A DNA stretch of 64,000 nucleotides from Paenalicyclobacillus ferrooxydans (GCF_001399675.1 NZ_LJCO01000011.1:175191-239190), one strand, 5' to 3'. Positions 43,855 through 53,176 are shown, counted from the first letter of the stretch. Notes: generated from the letters alone by a model not told the origin. Program-made: numbers and translations.

Positions 43855-44361
43855 GTGATAATCGACTTTCGAGATCTGCGTAAAAACGACGGATTGCTGG
43901 TGAAGCACGAAGAACTGCAGATACCTGAGATTGCCTCTGCGCACGTTCAGGTTGAAGAACTTTCACCCGCCGATGTTCAGGTAGAGGCACGGCTTGTCGA
44001 TGACGTTTGTACCGTCAACGGTAACGTCAGGTACTCTGTCACGTATAACTGCACTCGCTGTCTCGAGCCGTTTGTGGCTAAACAAGAGACTGTGCTGTTT
44101 GAGGAGTTTACGGAGGACGCCAGGCGTGTCAACGACGACGTACATCTGGCGCCGCAGGGAATTGCAGAACTCGATCCTTGGGTTGAACAGGCCATCCACT
44201 TGGACATTGAGTTTTTCCCGGTTTGCAAATCTGACTGTCGTGGGCTGTGTCCGGTCTGCGGCGTCAACCGCAATCATCAGGATTGCAATTGTGACGTCAC
44301 GACGATTGATCCGCGTTTGGCGGCACTTTCAGACTTGCTTTCTACCGATGAATCAGAGTAA
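43855..44361 (+). CDS. ylbN: DUF177 (YceD/YlbN) protein upstream of rpmF
   Basis: The 168-residue protein has the DUF177 cysteine motifs: CTRCLEPF in the middle and CKSDCRGLCPVCGVNRN-HQDCNC near the C-terminus, which look like a metal-binding cluster. The family is encoded next to rpmF almost everywhere and has been linked to 23S rRNA accumulation. The GTG at 43855 follows AAGGTGG. It has its own strong promoter and is followed by rpmF after 35 bases. Confidence 0.92.
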   Translation: MIIDFRDLRKNDGLLVKHEELQIPEIASAHVQVEELSPADVQVEARLVDDVCTVNGNVRYSVTYNCTRCLEPFVAKQETVLFEEFTEDARRVNDDVHLAPQGIAELDPWVEQAIHLDIEFFPVCKSDCRGLCPVCGVNRNHQDCNCDVTTIDPRLAALSDLLSTDESE

Positions 44362-44396
44362 GATTGTGAGCGGTAATCCGCGAAGGGGGTGTCACA

Positions 44397-44573
44397 ATGG
44401 CAGTACCGCAACATAGAACGTCGAAAACCAGAAAACGTCTGCGTCGCACGCACTTTAAGCTTCAGTTGCCAGGGATGGTTGAATGCCCCCAATGCGGCGA
44501 GTACAAGTTGGCGCACCGCGTGTGCCCGAGCTGTGGTTCCTACAAAGGACGTACCGTCTTGAATGTAAAGTAA
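44397..44573 (+). CDS. rpmF: 50S ribosomal protein L32 (zinc-ribbon form)
   Basis: The 58-residue protein begins [19 protein letters not shown] and has two cysteine pairs, CPQCG and CPSCG, which bind zinc. The ATG at 44397 is preceded by GAAGGGGGTG. It follows ylbN, the universal arrangement, and is followed by a strong terminator hairpin. Confidence 0.96.
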   Translation: MAVPQHRTSKTRKRLRRTHFKLQLPGMVECPQCGEYKLAHRVCPSCGSYKGRTVLNVK

Positions 44574-44584
44574 CCAAGTGATGA

Positions 44585-44625
44585 AAAGGGTTGGTACTGT
44601 TTCAGTACCAACCCTTTCCTTATCT
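44585..44625 (+). terminator. Terminator hairpin after rpmF
   Basis: A perfect 15-bp stem, 44585-44599 with 44603-44617, has a TTT loop and is followed by CCTTATCTT, a poor T-tract. Confidence 0.75.
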
Positions 44626-44668
44626 TACAGCCCACTCAAAGAAGGGCTTGAAAGCGCATTCTTGGCTG

Positions 44669-44696
44669 TTGTTTTCCATTGTTATTGTAGTAGTAT
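44669..44696 (+). promoter_or_regulatory. Possible sigma-A promoter of kbl-tdh
   Basis: TTGTTT (44669-44674) and TAGTAT (44691-44696) are 16 bases apart, 49 bases before the kbl start. Other registers in this AT-rich stretch are possible. Confidence 0.4.
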
Positions 44697-44745
44697 TATC
44701 ATGGTTGTCGGATAGTAAGTACGGATAGCGCAAGGGGGCAGGAGC

Positions 44746-45936
44746 ATGTCTAGTCAAACGCTTGATAAGTTTCTCCATGAAGGCTTGGAAGACTTAAAGA
44801 GCCAGGGGTTATACAACGTCATCGATCCGCTCGAGAGTGCAAATGGGCCGACGATTCAGATTCAGGGTCGGCAACTGATCAATCTTTCTTCAAACAACTA
44901 CCTTGGACTTGCAACCGATGAACGGCTGATTCACGCCTGTGTCGAAGCAACCAAGTTTGCGGGCGTTGGCGCTGGTGCCGTACGAACCATTAACGGCACA
45001 CTCGCGGTGCATGTAGAATTGGAGAAAAAGCTCGCTGAATTTAAACACACAGAGGCAGCTATCGCGTTTCAATCCGGTTTCAACTGCAATATGGGTGCCA
45101 TCTCAGCTGTTATGGATGCGAATGACGCCATTTTATCTGATGAATTGAACCACGCCTCGATTATCGACGGCTGTCGCCTATCACGGGCAAAAATCATCCG
45201 CTATAAACACTCTGATATGGATGACCTAAGAAAGCAGGCAAAGGAAGCCAGAGATTCTGGGAAGTACCAGAAGCTGATGGTGATTACCGATGGCGTGTTT
45301 TCGATGGACGGCGACGTCGCAAAACTTCCAGAGATCATCGCGATCGCGGATGAATATGATCTCATTACTTACGTGGATGATGCACACGGCTCTGGTGTGA
45401 TGGGCGGCGGTGCAGGCACGGTGGCGCACTTTGGTCTGTCCGACAAGGTTGACTTCCAGATTGGAACGCTCTCTAAGGCTATTGGTGTCGTTGGGGGGTA
45501 TGTCGCAGGTCGGCAGGAACTGATTGACTGGCTGAAGGTTCGCGCTCGGCCGTTCTTGTTCTCCACATCGCTCACACCGGGTTCGGCAGCAGCGTGTATC
45601 ACAGCGCTCGATATCCTCATGAGCAGCACGGAGTTGCATGACAAACTGTGGGCGAACGCCAACTACTTCAAAAAGGGTCTCAAGGACCTCGGATTTGACA
45701 TCGGCCACAGCGAGAGCCCTATCACCCCTTGCATCATCGGGGAAGAAGTACTGACGCAAGAGTTCAGCAAACGGCTCTATGATAACGGTGTTTATGCCAA
45801 GTCGATTGTATTTCCGACTGTTCCACGCGGAACCGGACGAGTTCGGAACATGCCGACGGCTGCGCATACCAAAGAGATGTTAGACAGCGCCTTATCCATC
45901 TACGAAAAGGTCGGGAAGGAACTCGCCATCCTCTAG
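44746..45936 (+). CDS. kbl: Glycine C-acetyltransferase (2-amino-3-ketobutyrate CoA ligase)
   Basis: Kbl cleaves 2-amino-3-oxobutyrate with CoA into glycine and acetyl-CoA. The 396-residue PLP enzyme of the alpha-oxoamine synthase family has [10 protein letters not shown] near residue 47, the DDAHGSGV motif and the PLP-binding Lys244 in GTLSKAIG. The ATG at 44746 follows AGGGGGCAGGAG. The next gene encodes threonine dehydrogenase, which makes its substrate, so the pair degrades threonine. BioF is a relative but the context and length favour Kbl. Confidence 0.93.
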   Translation: MSSQTLDKFLHEGLEDLKSQGLYNVIDPLESANGPTIQIQGRQLINLSSNNYLGLATDERLIHACVEATKFAGVGAGAVRTINGTLAVHVELEKKLAEFKHTEAAIAFQSGFNCNMGAISAVMDANDAILSDELNHASIIDGCRLSRAKIIRYKHSDMDDLRKQAKEARDSGKYQKLMVITDGVFSMDGDVAKLPEIIAIADEYDLITYVDDAHGSGVMGGGAGTVAHFGLSDKVDFQIGTLSKAIGVVGGYVAGRQELIDWLKVRARPFLFSTSLTPGSAAACITALDILMSSTELHDKLWANANYFKKGLKDLGFDIGHSESPITPCIIGEEVLTQEFSKRLYDNGVYAKSIVFPTVPRGTGRVRNMPTAAHTKEMLDSALSIYEKVGKELAIL

Positions 45937-45983
45937 TGCGAGTTCCCAAGACACAGGCAGCCAGACAAAGCGAGGTGTGAGTG

Positions 45984-46946
45984 ATGAAATCAATTCTGGT
46001 GACTGGAGCGTCAGGCCAGATTGGTTCTGAACTCGTTGCGAAACTCCAAGATGTTTACGGCGAAGACAACGTCGTTGCGACAGATATTCGCAAGAGTCCA
46101 GATGCCGCACAACAGAGTGCGGGTCCGTTTGAAATCCTTGATGTCACAGATGGCAAACGGATGTTTGAGATTGCAAAGCAGTATGACGTAGACACAGTCA
46201 TCCACTTGGCTGCCCTGTTGTCAGCTCGGGCGGAAGAGAACCCGCAACTTGCGTGGAATCTCAACATGACTGGTTTGGTGAACGGTCTTGAAGTAGCCAG
46301 ACAACTAGATTGTCAGTTTTTCACACCTAGTTCGATTGCGGCGTTTGGACCATCGACGCCGAAGTCCGGCACACCCCAGGATACGCTGCAACGGCCAAAC
46401 ACCATTTATGGCGTAACAAAGGTGTCGGGTGAACTGTTGTGCGATTACTACCACTCCAAATTTGGCGTGGACACGAGAGGGGTCCGGTTTCCGGGTCTCA
46501 TTTCCTACGTCACCCCGCCTGGCGGAGGTACGACGGATTATGCCGTAGAAATCTACTATCATGCTGTTCAGTACGGAAACTACACGTCCTTTATTGGGAA
46601 GGGCACATACATGGACATGATGTATATGCCGGATGCGCTTGACGCGATTGTGCAGCTAATGGAGGCGGACGGTGATAAATTGGTGCACCGTAACGCGTTC
46701 AACATTACTGCCATGAGTGTGGCTCCAGAGGACATTGAGTCCGCGATTCAGGAACTGATGCCTGGGTTTGCCGTCTCCTATGCGGTCGATCCGGTACGAC
46801 AGGCGATCGCGGACAGCTGGCCAAGTTCCATCGATTCTTCTTGCGCAGAGATGGAGTGGGGATTCCGTCCGAGGTATGACCTTGGGGAAATGACGAAGGA
46901 TATGCTTTTAAAACTCCATCGAAAACTTCAAGTGAAGACGTCCTAA
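45984..46946 (+). CDS. tdh: L-threonine 3-dehydrogenase, epimerase-type (short-chain) form
   Basis: The 320-residue protein is an extended SDR with GASGQIGSEL at the N-terminus and the catalytic YGVTK (Tyr-x3-Lys), as in the NAD-dependent epimerase-like threonine dehydrogenases found in Firmicutes, Flavobacteria and animals, not the zinc MDR form of E. coli. It oxidises threonine to 2-amino-3-oxobutyrate for Kbl encoded 47 bases upstream. The ATG at 45984 is favoured over the adjoining GTG at 45981 by spacing from GAGGTG. A 15-bp repeat array follows the gene. Confidence 0.9.
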   Translation: MKSILVTGASGQIGSELVAKLQDVYGEDNVVATDIRKSPDAAQQSAGPFEILDVTDGKRMFEIAKQYDVDTVIHLAALLSARAEENPQLAWNLNMTGLVNGLEVARQLDCQFFTPSSIAAFGPSTPKSGTPQDTLQRPNTIYGVTKVSGELLCDYYHSKFGVDTRGVRFPGLISYVTPPGGGTTDYAVEIYYHAVQYGNYTSFIGKGTYMDMMYMPDALDAIVQLMEADGDKLVHRNAFNITAMSVAPEDIESAIQELMPGFAVSYAVDPVRQAIADSWPSSIDSSCAEMEWGFRPRYDLGEMTKDMLLKLHRKLQVKTS

Positions 46947-46982
46947 AAGTGGTGCAGGCCATTTTGTCACCTGTGTCAATGC

Positions 46983-47042
46983 TGGAAACACTAAAACTTG
47001 AAACACTAAAACTTGAAACACTAAACCTTGAAACATTAAGCT
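46983..47042. repeat. Tandem repeat, 4 x 15 bp, between tdh and fapR
   Basis: Units of the form TTGAAACACTAAAAC start at 46983, 46998, 47013 and 47028, with increasing divergence toward the fapR side. The array ends 43 bases before the fapR promoter. On the minus strand it keeps a Ser/Val/Phe-rich frame open, which I regard as incidental. Confidence 0.85.
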
Positions 47043-47084
47043 CCCAACTTCTACGCTCCAATGCGAGACGTTGAGAGCTTCTTC

Positions 47085-47112
47085 TTGCTTGAAATTAATA
47101 CTAGGTGATAAT
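47085..47112 (+). promoter_or_regulatory. fapR-fab operon promoter with a FapR operator in the spacer
   Basis: TTGCTT (47085-47090) and GATAAT (47107-47112) are 16 bases apart. The spacer and -10 contain TTAATACTAGGTGATAA (47095-47111). Its reverse complement agrees at about 14 of 17 positions with the FapR operator consensus as I remember it (TTAGTACCTAGTACTAA). This fits autorepression of the operon relieved by malonyl-CoA. Confidence 0.7.
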
Positions 47113-47188
47113 ATGAGGTTGTAAAAGCTCATATGATTTAGAACAAAAACAGAAGAGCAGCCAAAGGCGCAAACAGGAGGGATGGCTT

Positions 47189-47761
47189 CTGAAGAAGTCA
47201 GACCGCAGGCTGGCACTGGTTCGGTATGTACAAGAAAACCCGTTTGCCACGGACGAGCAGTTGGCTGAACGATTCGGTGTTAGCATTCCAACCATCCGCC
47301 TTGACCGAGCGGTATTGCAGATTCCGGAAGCCAGAGAGCGAATTCGCAGGGTTGCGACAGGACAGCACGACAGCGTGCGAGCGATGGCTCAAGAAGAGGT
47401 CCTTGGTGAAATTTCCGAACTGCAGTTGAATCGCTATGCAGTATCCACACTCGCCATTCAACCGGCACACGTGTTTACGCGGACTCGCATTGTCAGGGGG
47501 CATATCCTATTCGGTCAGTTAAACTCCTTGGCTGTTGCCGTAACAGATGCGGATGTTGTTTTGACAGCAAAGACAGAGCTGCGTTTTCATCATTCCGTCG
47601 CACTTGGCGACACAGTACTGGGACGCGTGGATGTGGTAGCAAGACGATTCGGTGCCACAAAATGCAGAGCAGTGTCTATGTGCAACGGTGAAGTCGTTGT
47701 AGATGGGACAATCTGGGTTGTACAACCAAAAGAAATCAGTCCTCCAGGGGTGACATTATGA
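47189..47761 (+). CDS. fapR: Fatty acid and phospholipid biosynthesis repressor FapR, apparent CTG start
   Basis: FapR represses fatty acid and phospholipid synthesis genes and is released by malonyl-CoA. The 190-residue protein has an N-terminal DeoR-like helix-turn-helix (ATDEQLAERFGVSIPTIRLDR) and a C-terminal hotdog effector domain (HVFTRTRIVRGHILFGQ and NSLAVAV). Full family length is reached only from CTG at 47189, seven bases after AGGAGGG. There is no in-frame ATG, GTG or TTG between the stop at 47114 and a TTG at 47261 that would remove the start of the HTH. The stop overlaps the plsX ATG. Confidence 0.92.
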   Translation: MKKSDRRLALVRYVQENPFATDEQLAERFGVSIPTIRLDRAVLQIPEARERIRRVATGQHDSVRAMAQEEVLGEISELQLNRYAVSTLAIQPAHVFTRTRIVRGHILFGQLNSLAVAVTDADVVLTAKTELRFHHSVALGDTVLGRVDVVARRFGATKCRAVSMCNGEVVVDGTIWVVQPKEISPPGVTL

Positions 47762-48741
47762 AGCTTGCGATTGATGCCATGGGCGGTGACTTGGCGCCTG
47801 TCGCACCCGTTCACGCTACAATCGAGTGTGCCGCAAAGTTTTCGGACACAGAGTTCATATTGATTGGACATGAGGCCAAAATTCGTGAGGCAGGCGGAAC
47901 TTTTCCTGCTAATGTGCGTGTGGTTCATACGGACGTTACGATTGAAACCGGTGACGAACCGGTGAGGGCAGTGCGGCGTAAGCCAAATTCGTCCCTCGTC
48001 ATGGCGGCAACGATGGTTAAAGAGTCAGCAGCAGACGTGATGCTTTCGGCTGGCAGTACGGGGGCACTCGTTGCTAGTGGACTGCTTGCGATTGGTAGGC
48101 TGCAGGGAATTGACAGGCCTGCTCTCGCGCCAGTTCTCCCGACATTCAACGGTAAGGGCGTCCTTTTGCTCGACGCAGGGGCTACCATGGATGCAAATGC
48201 ACATAACCTGCTGCAATACGCGCAAATGGGTTGTGCATACTCGAGGCAGGTGCGCGATATACCGAACCCTCGTGTCGCCCTGCTCAACGTCGGCACAGAG
48301 CCTGGAAAGGGCAATGCACTCACTAAAGAAGCTTTTCAGTTGCTGGAATCATCGTCGCTGGACTTCGTTGGCAATATAGAGGCAAGGGAAGTCCTTGATG
48401 GCGACGCCGATGTTGTTGTCTGTGACGGGTTTGTCGGCAATGTTGTACTGAAGTTGATTGAAGGTGTGGGACTTGGTATTTTCGGTCTCTTAAAAGAACA
48501 ATTAACGAGCAGTTTTACGAGCAAACTGGGAGCAGTGATGTTAAAGCCGTCATTGCGCGGAATCAGAGACAAGTTTGACTACGCCGAATACGGAGCCGCG
48601 CCATTTTTGGGTGTCAACGGAGGTTGCCTGAAGGCTCATGGCAGCAGTTCAAAGCGGGCTTGGGTAGTCGCGTTGGAGCAAGCGAGAAAGTTTGCTGCCC
48701 AGGACTTAATTGGTCAGTTCTCGCATGAACTGAAGGATTAA
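47758..48741 (+). CDS. plsX: Phosphate acyltransferase PlsX
   Basis: PlsX converts acyl-ACP to acyl-phosphate for phospholipid synthesis. The 327-residue protein begins KLAIDAMGGDLAP and has AGSTGAL, LLDAGATMDAN and the C-terminal GAPFLGVNGG stretch of the family. The ATG overlaps the fapR stop. It links fatty acid synthesis with the FakA route encoded 17 kb upstream, because FakA products can also feed PlsX. Confidence 0.96.
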   Translation: MKLAIDAMGGDLAPVAPVHATIECAAKFSDTEFILIGHEAKIREAGGTFPANVRVVHTDVTIETGDEPVRAVRRKPNSSLVMAATMVKESAADVMLSAGSTGALVASGLLAIGRLQGIDRPALAPVLPTFNGKGVLLLDAGATMDANAHNLLQYAQMGCAYSRQVRDIPNPRVALLNVGTEPGKGNALTKEAFQLLESSSLDFVGNIEAREVLDGDADVVVCDGFVGNVVLKLIEGVGLGIFGLLKEQLTSSFTSKLGAVMLKPSLRGIRDKFDYAEYGAAPFLGVNGGCLKAHGSSSKRAWVVALEQARKFAAQDLIGQFSHELKD

Positions 48742-48789
48742 TCCTTGACTAAAATCCATTGAATGCGAATACGGGAGGTACAAAAATAC

Positions 48790-49776
48790 ATGGATAAGAT
48801 TAGAGCTGGCATTTTGGGAACAGGCTCTGCATTGCCGTCACGGGTCTTAACGAATGCGGACTTTGAGAAAATGGTGGAGACAAGCGATGAATGGATTGTG
48901 ACCAGAACGGGGATTCGGGAACGGCGGATCGCTGAGGCTGGAGAAGCCACTTCGGATTACGCGACCGTTGCCTGTCAGCGTGCGATGGAAAGCGCAGGCA
49001 TTACGGCTGATCAAGTGGATCACATCATCTGTGCTACAGTCACACCAGATACGATGTTCCCGTCCACGGCAAGTATCATTCAGGACAAACTTGGTGCCAA
49101 GAATGCGGGTGCATTCGACTTGTCCGCAGCCTGCTCAGGATTTTTGTACGGTGTCTCGGTAGCCTCTGCACTCGTCGAAGGTGGGCGGTGCAGGAACGTT
49201 CTTGTTGTTGCCGGTGACCTCTTGTCTCGTATTACAGACTACACAGACCGCAGCACCTGCGTTTTGTTCGGGGACGGAGCGGGTGCAGTCGTCGTAGGCT
49301 CTGTGCCCGAAGACCGCGGCTTTCTCGCCTTTGACCTTGGGTCTGATGGGAGCGGCGGCAGATTTTTGCACCAACCTGCAGGGGGGTCAAGGATTCCAGC
49401 ATCTCATGAGTCCGTTGAGGCTCGACAACACTTCCTCAAGATGGAGGGGCAAGAGACCTTTAAGTTTGCTGTTCGCGCCATGGGTGCTTCGACTGAGAAG
49501 GTGCTCGATAAGGCAGGCTTGACACGTGAGGACATTGATGTGTTGGTCCCGCACCAGGCGAATATCCGTATTATTGATGCAGCGGCGAAACGCTTTGGCG
49601 TACCGGAGGATAAAGTTGTCGTCACCATTCACAAGTATGGCAACACCTCGGCGTCGTCGATTCCAATTGCGCTTGATGAAGCAGTTCGCGAAGGAAGAGC
49701 GAAAGAAGGCGACGTCGTCGTTATGGTCGGCTTTGGGGGCGGTTTGACGTGGGGAGCAACTGCAGTGCGGCTGTAA
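48790..49776 (+). CDS. fabH: Beta-ketoacyl-ACP synthase III
   Basis: FabH starts fatty acid synthesis by condensing acyl-CoA with malonyl-ACP; in related bacteria it uses branched or cyclic primers. The 328-residue protein has Cys115 in SAACSGFLYG, the His in VPHQANIRI and the Asn in YGNTSASS that form the catalytic triad, plus the C-terminal GFGGGLTWG. The ATG at 48790 is ten bases after GGGAGGT. In Bacillus fabH is not in the fapR operon; here it lies between plsX and fabD. Confidence 0.96.
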   Translation: MDKIRAGILGTGSALPSRVLTNADFEKMVETSDEWIVTRTGIRERRIAEAGEATSDYATVACQRAMESAGITADQVDHIICATVTPDTMFPSTASIIQDKLGAKNAGAFDLSAACSGFLYGVSVASALVEGGRCRNVLVVAGDLLSRITDYTDRSTCVLFGDGAGAVVVGSVPEDRGFLAFDLGSDGSGGRFLHQPAGGSRIPASHESVEARQHFLKMEGQETFKFAVRAMGASTEKVLDKAGLTREDIDVLVPHQANIRIIDAAAKRFGVPEDKVVVTIHKYGNTSASSIPIALDEAVREGRAKEGDVVVMVGFGGGLTWGATAVRL

Positions 49777-49867
49777 GAAGCCGCGGCAGGATTTCGTCAG
49801 GCCCTGTTGAAATGACTAAAGGATGCCCGATTTGGGTGATGTTGCGATGTGTAAGGAGGCTACAGGT

Positions 49868-50806
49868 TTGAATCTTGCGTTTGTCTTTCCTGGCCAAGGC
49901 GCCCAGTACGTGGGGATGGGCCGGGAACTGATTGAGCGGTATCCGATTGCGGCACAGACCTTTAAGGCTGCTGATGCGGCGCTAGGTTTTGCCTTGTCGG
50001 AGATCATTTTGAGTGGGCCGGAGGAGACGTTGAAACTGACCTATCACGCCCAGCCTGCATTGCTCACGGCGAGCATTGCTGCTTTTCGGGTGTTCCAGGA
50101 GCAGTCGCCGCGGTCCGCCATCGTGTCAGCAGGTCACAGCCTGGGCGAATACAGCGCGCTCGTTGCAGCCGGTGTACTGGAGTTTCAGGATGCAGTGAAA
50201 CTCGTCTATCAGCGCGGACGGTTTATGGATGAGGCGGTGCCGGCTGGTGAAGGCGCGATGGCTGCCGTTCTTGGGCTTGATGAGGCGGCACTTGAGAAGG
50301 TTTGTGAAGAGGCAACTCACGGCGACGATCTCGTTGAAATGGCGAATATGAACTGCCCGGGTCAAATCGCCATTTCGGGCACTGCAGAGGCAGTATCCCG
50401 TGCATCTGTACTTGCAAAGGCGGCCGGGGCGAAACGTGTCATTCCCTTGGTTGTGAGTGGACCATTTCATTGTCAGTTAATGCGCCCGGCAGCAGGAAAG
50501 CTGAGCGAGGCCCTCGGTACAACACAATTCCAGACAGGCCGCTGGCCGGTAGTCGCAAATGTTGACGCTGTTGCCCGCACCGATGCAGAGGGGATCCGAC
50601 TCGCCCTTGAACAACAGCTGTACAAGCCTGTTCGGTTCCAAGATGACGTCCTGACCATGCGTGACATGGGTGTTGACACCGTGATTGAATTTGGTCCTGG
50701 TACGGTCTTGTCCGGGCTCATCCGGAAGACGGAGCGGGGATTGAGGACGCTTCATGTAGAAGACATGGCGTCTCTTGAAGAAACACTCTCTGCACTTGCA
50801 GAGTAG
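49868..50806 (+). CDS. fabD: Malonyl-CoA:ACP transacylase
   Basis: FabD loads malonate onto acyl carrier protein. The 312-residue protein has the FPGQGAQYVGMG motif at the N-terminus, the nucleophile Ser91 in GHSLGEYSAL and the active-site His in GPFHCQLM. The TTG at 49868 is eight bases after AAGGAGG; the frame is open from 49823 but without a site. The end overlaps the region upstream of fabG, and a small hairpin CTCTGC-ACTT-GCAGAG covers the last codons. Confidence 0.96.
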   Translation: MNLAFVFPGQGAQYVGMGRELIERYPIAAQTFKAADAALGFALSEIILSGPEETLKLTYHAQPALLTASIAAFRVFQEQSPRSAIVSAGHSLGEYSALVAAGVLEFQDAVKLVYQRGRFMDEAVPAGEGAMAAVLGLDEAALEKVCEEATHGDDLVEMANMNCPGQIAISGTAEAVSRASVLAKAAGAKRVIPLVVSGPFHCQLMRPAAGKLSEALGTTQFQTGRWPVVANVDAVARTDAEGIRLALEQQLYKPVRFQDDVLTMRDMGVDTVIEFGPGTVLSGLIRKTERGLRTLHVEDMASLEETLSALAE

Positions 50807-50822
50807 GAAAGGGGGTCATTCG

Positions 50823-51560
50823 GTGACTGAACAGGTTTCCATTGTCACAGGAGCCTCGCGAGGGATTGGCCGCAGTATTGCACTTGAACTCGGACGAGAT
50901 GGCAATTGTGTGGTTGTGAATTACGTCGGCCGGGAAGAGGAAGCAAGAGCCACGGCACGCCTGATTGAAGAGCAGGGCGGTCGAGCAATTGTCGAACAAG
51001 GCGATGTAAGCCTTGCATCAGATGCCGAGCGACTGGTAGAATCGGCCTTGGCAGCTTTCGGTCACTTAGACGTTGTGGTGAACAACGCAGGCATCACTCG
51101 TGACACCCTTGTGTTGCGGATGAAAGATGAAGACTGGGATGCTGTGATGAACACCAATCTGAAAGGCGCTTTTCATTTGATTCGTGCCGCTGCTCGCCCG
51201 ATGATGAAGCAACGCTCCGGTAGAATCATCAATATCGCGTCCGTCGTCGCCATCATGGGGAATGCGGGCCAGGCCAATTATGTTTCCGCCAAAGCGGGAC
51301 TGATTGGACTGACAAAGTCTGTGGCAAGAGAGTTTGCATCACGTAATATCACCGTCAATGCCATTGCCCCCGGTTTCATTGAAACCGACATGACTGCTGG
51401 ACTCAATGCAGAGTGGACAGGCAAGATGGTGGAGCAGATTCCCCTTGGCAGACCGGGTTCGCCGGAAGATGTTGCCCATGCTGTCTCTTTTCTCGCATCA
51501 CCGAAAGCGGCATATATAACTGGACAAGTACTCCATATCGACGGCGGCATGGTCATGTAG
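50823..51560 (+). CDS. fabG: 3-oxoacyl-ACP reductase FabG
   Basis: FabG reduces beta-ketoacyl-ACP with NADPH. The 245-residue SDR has the cofactor motif [20 protein letters not shown], the catalytic Ser-Tyr-Lys in NIASVV and NYVSAKAG, and the C-terminal [12 protein letters not shown]. The GTG at 50823 follows AAAGGGGG. It lies 16 bases after fabD and 25 before acpP. Confidence 0.96.
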   Translation: MTEQVSIVTGASRGIGRSIALELGRDGNCVVVNYVGREEEARATARLIEEQGGRAIVEQGDVSLASDAERLVESALAAFGHLDVVVNNAGITRDTLVLRMKDEDWDAVMNTNLKGAFHLIRAAARPMMKQRSGRIINIASVVAIMGNAGQANYVSAKAGLIGLTKSVAREFASRNITVNAIAPGFIETDMTAGLNAEWTGKMVEQIPLGRPGSPEDVAHAVSFLASPKAAYITGQVLHIDGGMVM

Positions 51561-51585
51561 TATACTCTCTGAAGGAGGTGAAAGC

Positions 51586-51819
51586 ATGTCCGATACACTA
51601 TCACGTGTCAAGAGCATTATCGTGGATCGTCTGGGTGTCGACGAAGCGAAAGTTGTCCCAACAGCCACGTTCAAAGATGACCTTGGTGCTGACTCTCTGG
51701 ATGTCGTGGAACTCATCATGGAACTGGAAGATGAGTTTGACATGGAAATCTCAGATGAGGATGCTGAGAGAATCAAGACTGTTGGTGATGTAGTTACATA
51801 TATCGACGCGCACCAATAA
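51586..51819 (+). CDS. acpP: Acyl carrier protein
   Basis: The 77-residue acidic protein carries the growing acyl chain on a phosphopantetheine attached to Ser37 in [10 protein letters not shown]. The ATG at 51586 follows GAAGGAGGTG, a very strong ribosome-binding site that fits the high demand for ACP. It is followed after 85 bases by fabF with a weak hairpin in between. Confidence 0.97.
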   Translation: MSDTLSRVKSIIVDRLGVDEAKVVPTATFKDDLGADSLDVVELIMELEDEFDMEISDEDAERIKTVGDVVTYIDAHQ

Positions 51820-51844
51820 GCGCAGCCAACAAGGTTACAAGCGG

Positions 51845-51874
51845 AGTCCCGTGCGGTTGCCGGGGCTTTCTGTT
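51845..51874 (+). terminator. Weak hairpin between acpP and fabF
   Basis: AGTCCC can pair with GGGGCT across the CGG-rich middle and is followed by TTTCTGTT. It may partly end the acpP message, raising ACP over FabF. TTATATTGG just downstream could be a -10 element. Confidence 0.35.
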
Positions 51875-51904
51875 ATATTGGGCTTCGCATGAGAGGTGAC
51901 GATT

Positions 51905-53143
51905 GTGAGACGGCGAGTTGTGATAACAGGAATGGGGGTCGTCACACCGCTTGGCAGCGATGTGTCTACATTCTGGTCAAATCTGACGGCTGGAAAGTCT
52001 GGCATCTCCCAGATCGATGAGTTCGATACGTCAGATTATCCCGTTCACATCGGGGGCGTTGTTCGCGACTTTGATCCAGAAAAATACATTGATCGCAAAG
52101 AGGCACGCCGATTAGACCGCTTTACGCAGTTCGCCATCGGTGCCGCAACGCAAGCACTTGAGGATTCTGGACTCAAAATTACCCCGGACAATGCCCATCG
52201 GGTTGGGGTTTATATCGGATCGGGCATCGGTGGCATTCACACACTGCTCGAGAACTACCGCATTTTGATGGAACGCGGACCGAAGCGGGTAAGCCCGTTT
52301 GTCGTGCCGATGATGATTGCAAACATTGCTTCCGGGCAGATCTCGATTATGTTTGGCGCCAAAGGGCCGAACAGCACTGCTGTCACAGCTTGTGCCACGG
52401 GGTCTCATGCGATTGGCGATGCGGCGAAAATCATTGAACGCGGTGCGGCCGACTGCATGATTGCAGGCGGAGCAGAAGCTGCCATTGTGGATCTTGCTTT
52501 GGCGGGATTCAGTAATGCGAAAGCGCTGTCGCTTCGTAACGAGGAGCCGGAGTTGGCGAGTCGCCCGTTTGACCTAAACCGCGATGGATTTGTCATGGCG
52601 GAAGGAGCTGGCGTGCTGATCGTAGAAGCACTCGACCACGCATTGGCACGAGGAGCAAAAATTTACGCCGAGGTGATTGGTTACGGCATGTCAGGCGATG
52701 CATTTCACGTGACGGCGCCGGAACCAGAAGGTGCAGGTGCACGTCAAGCGATGACGGAAGCTTTACTTGATGCCGGACTGCAGCCAACTGACGTCGACTA
52801 CATCAACGCGCACGGTACATCGACAGATATCGGTGACAAACTCGAGACACTTGCAATCAAGTCTGTCTTCGGAGAGCATGCGTATAAGCTCGCTGTCAGT
52901 TCGATTAAATCGATGACCGGTCATACACTTGGAGCGGCAGGCGGTGTTGAAGCCGTTGCCACCATTAAGACCATTCAAGACAGTTTAATTCCTCCGACCA
53001 TCAATTACGAGACGCCGGATCCAGATTGCGATCTCGATTACGTACCGAATCAGGCACGTCGTGCAACTGTCAATGTAGCACTCTCGAACTCATTTGGTTT
53101 TGGTGGACACAACGCTGTCCTGGCGTTTCGCAAGTATGAGTAA
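51905..53143 (+). CDS. fabF: Beta-ketoacyl-ACP synthase II
   Basis: FabF elongates acyl-ACP chains. The 412-residue protein begins [15 protein letters not shown] and has the nucleophile Cys163 in [12 protein letters not shown], the two catalytic histidines in [11 protein letters not shown] and [10 protein letters not shown], and the C-terminal [12 protein letters not shown]. The GTG at 51905 follows GAGAGGTGA; the GTG at 51896 is part of that site. A strong terminator follows at 53177, which closes the fab operon. In Bacillus fabF lies elsewhere with fabHA. Confidence 0.96.
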   Translation: MRRRVVITGMGVVTPLGSDVSTFWSNLTAGKSGISQIDEFDTSDYPVHIGGVVRDFDPEKYIDRKEARRLDRFTQFAIGAATQALEDSGLKITPDNAHRVGVYIGSGIGGIHTLLENYRILMERGPKRVSPFVVPMMIANIASGQISIMFGAKGPNSTAVTACATGSHAIGDAAKIIERGAADCMIAGGAEAAIVDLALAGFSNAKALSLRNEEPELASRPFDLNRDGFVMAEGAGVLIVEALDHALARGAKIYAEVIGYGMSGDAFHVTAPEPEGAGARQAMTEALLDAGLQPTDVDYINAHGTSTDIGDKLETLAIKSVFGEHAYKLAVSSIKSMTGHTLGAAGGVEAVATIKTIQDSLIPPTINYETPDPDCDLDYVPNQARRATVNVALSNSFGFGGHNAVLAFRKYE

Positions 53144-53176
53144 ATTTGTCTGAGCATGGGACAGGTTGGGTAATAC

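Noticed and set aside
44585..44617. FapR operator (TTGGTACTG-TTT-CAGTACCAA)
   Set aside because: It looks similar to a FapR site but lies directly after rpmF as a 15-bp stem with a 3-base loop, which fits a terminator better.
46705..47061. Minus-strand protein with Phe-Ser-Val-Ser-Ser repeats
   Set aside because: It is the translation of the 15-bp repeat running antisense into tdh; tdh is clearly the coding strand.
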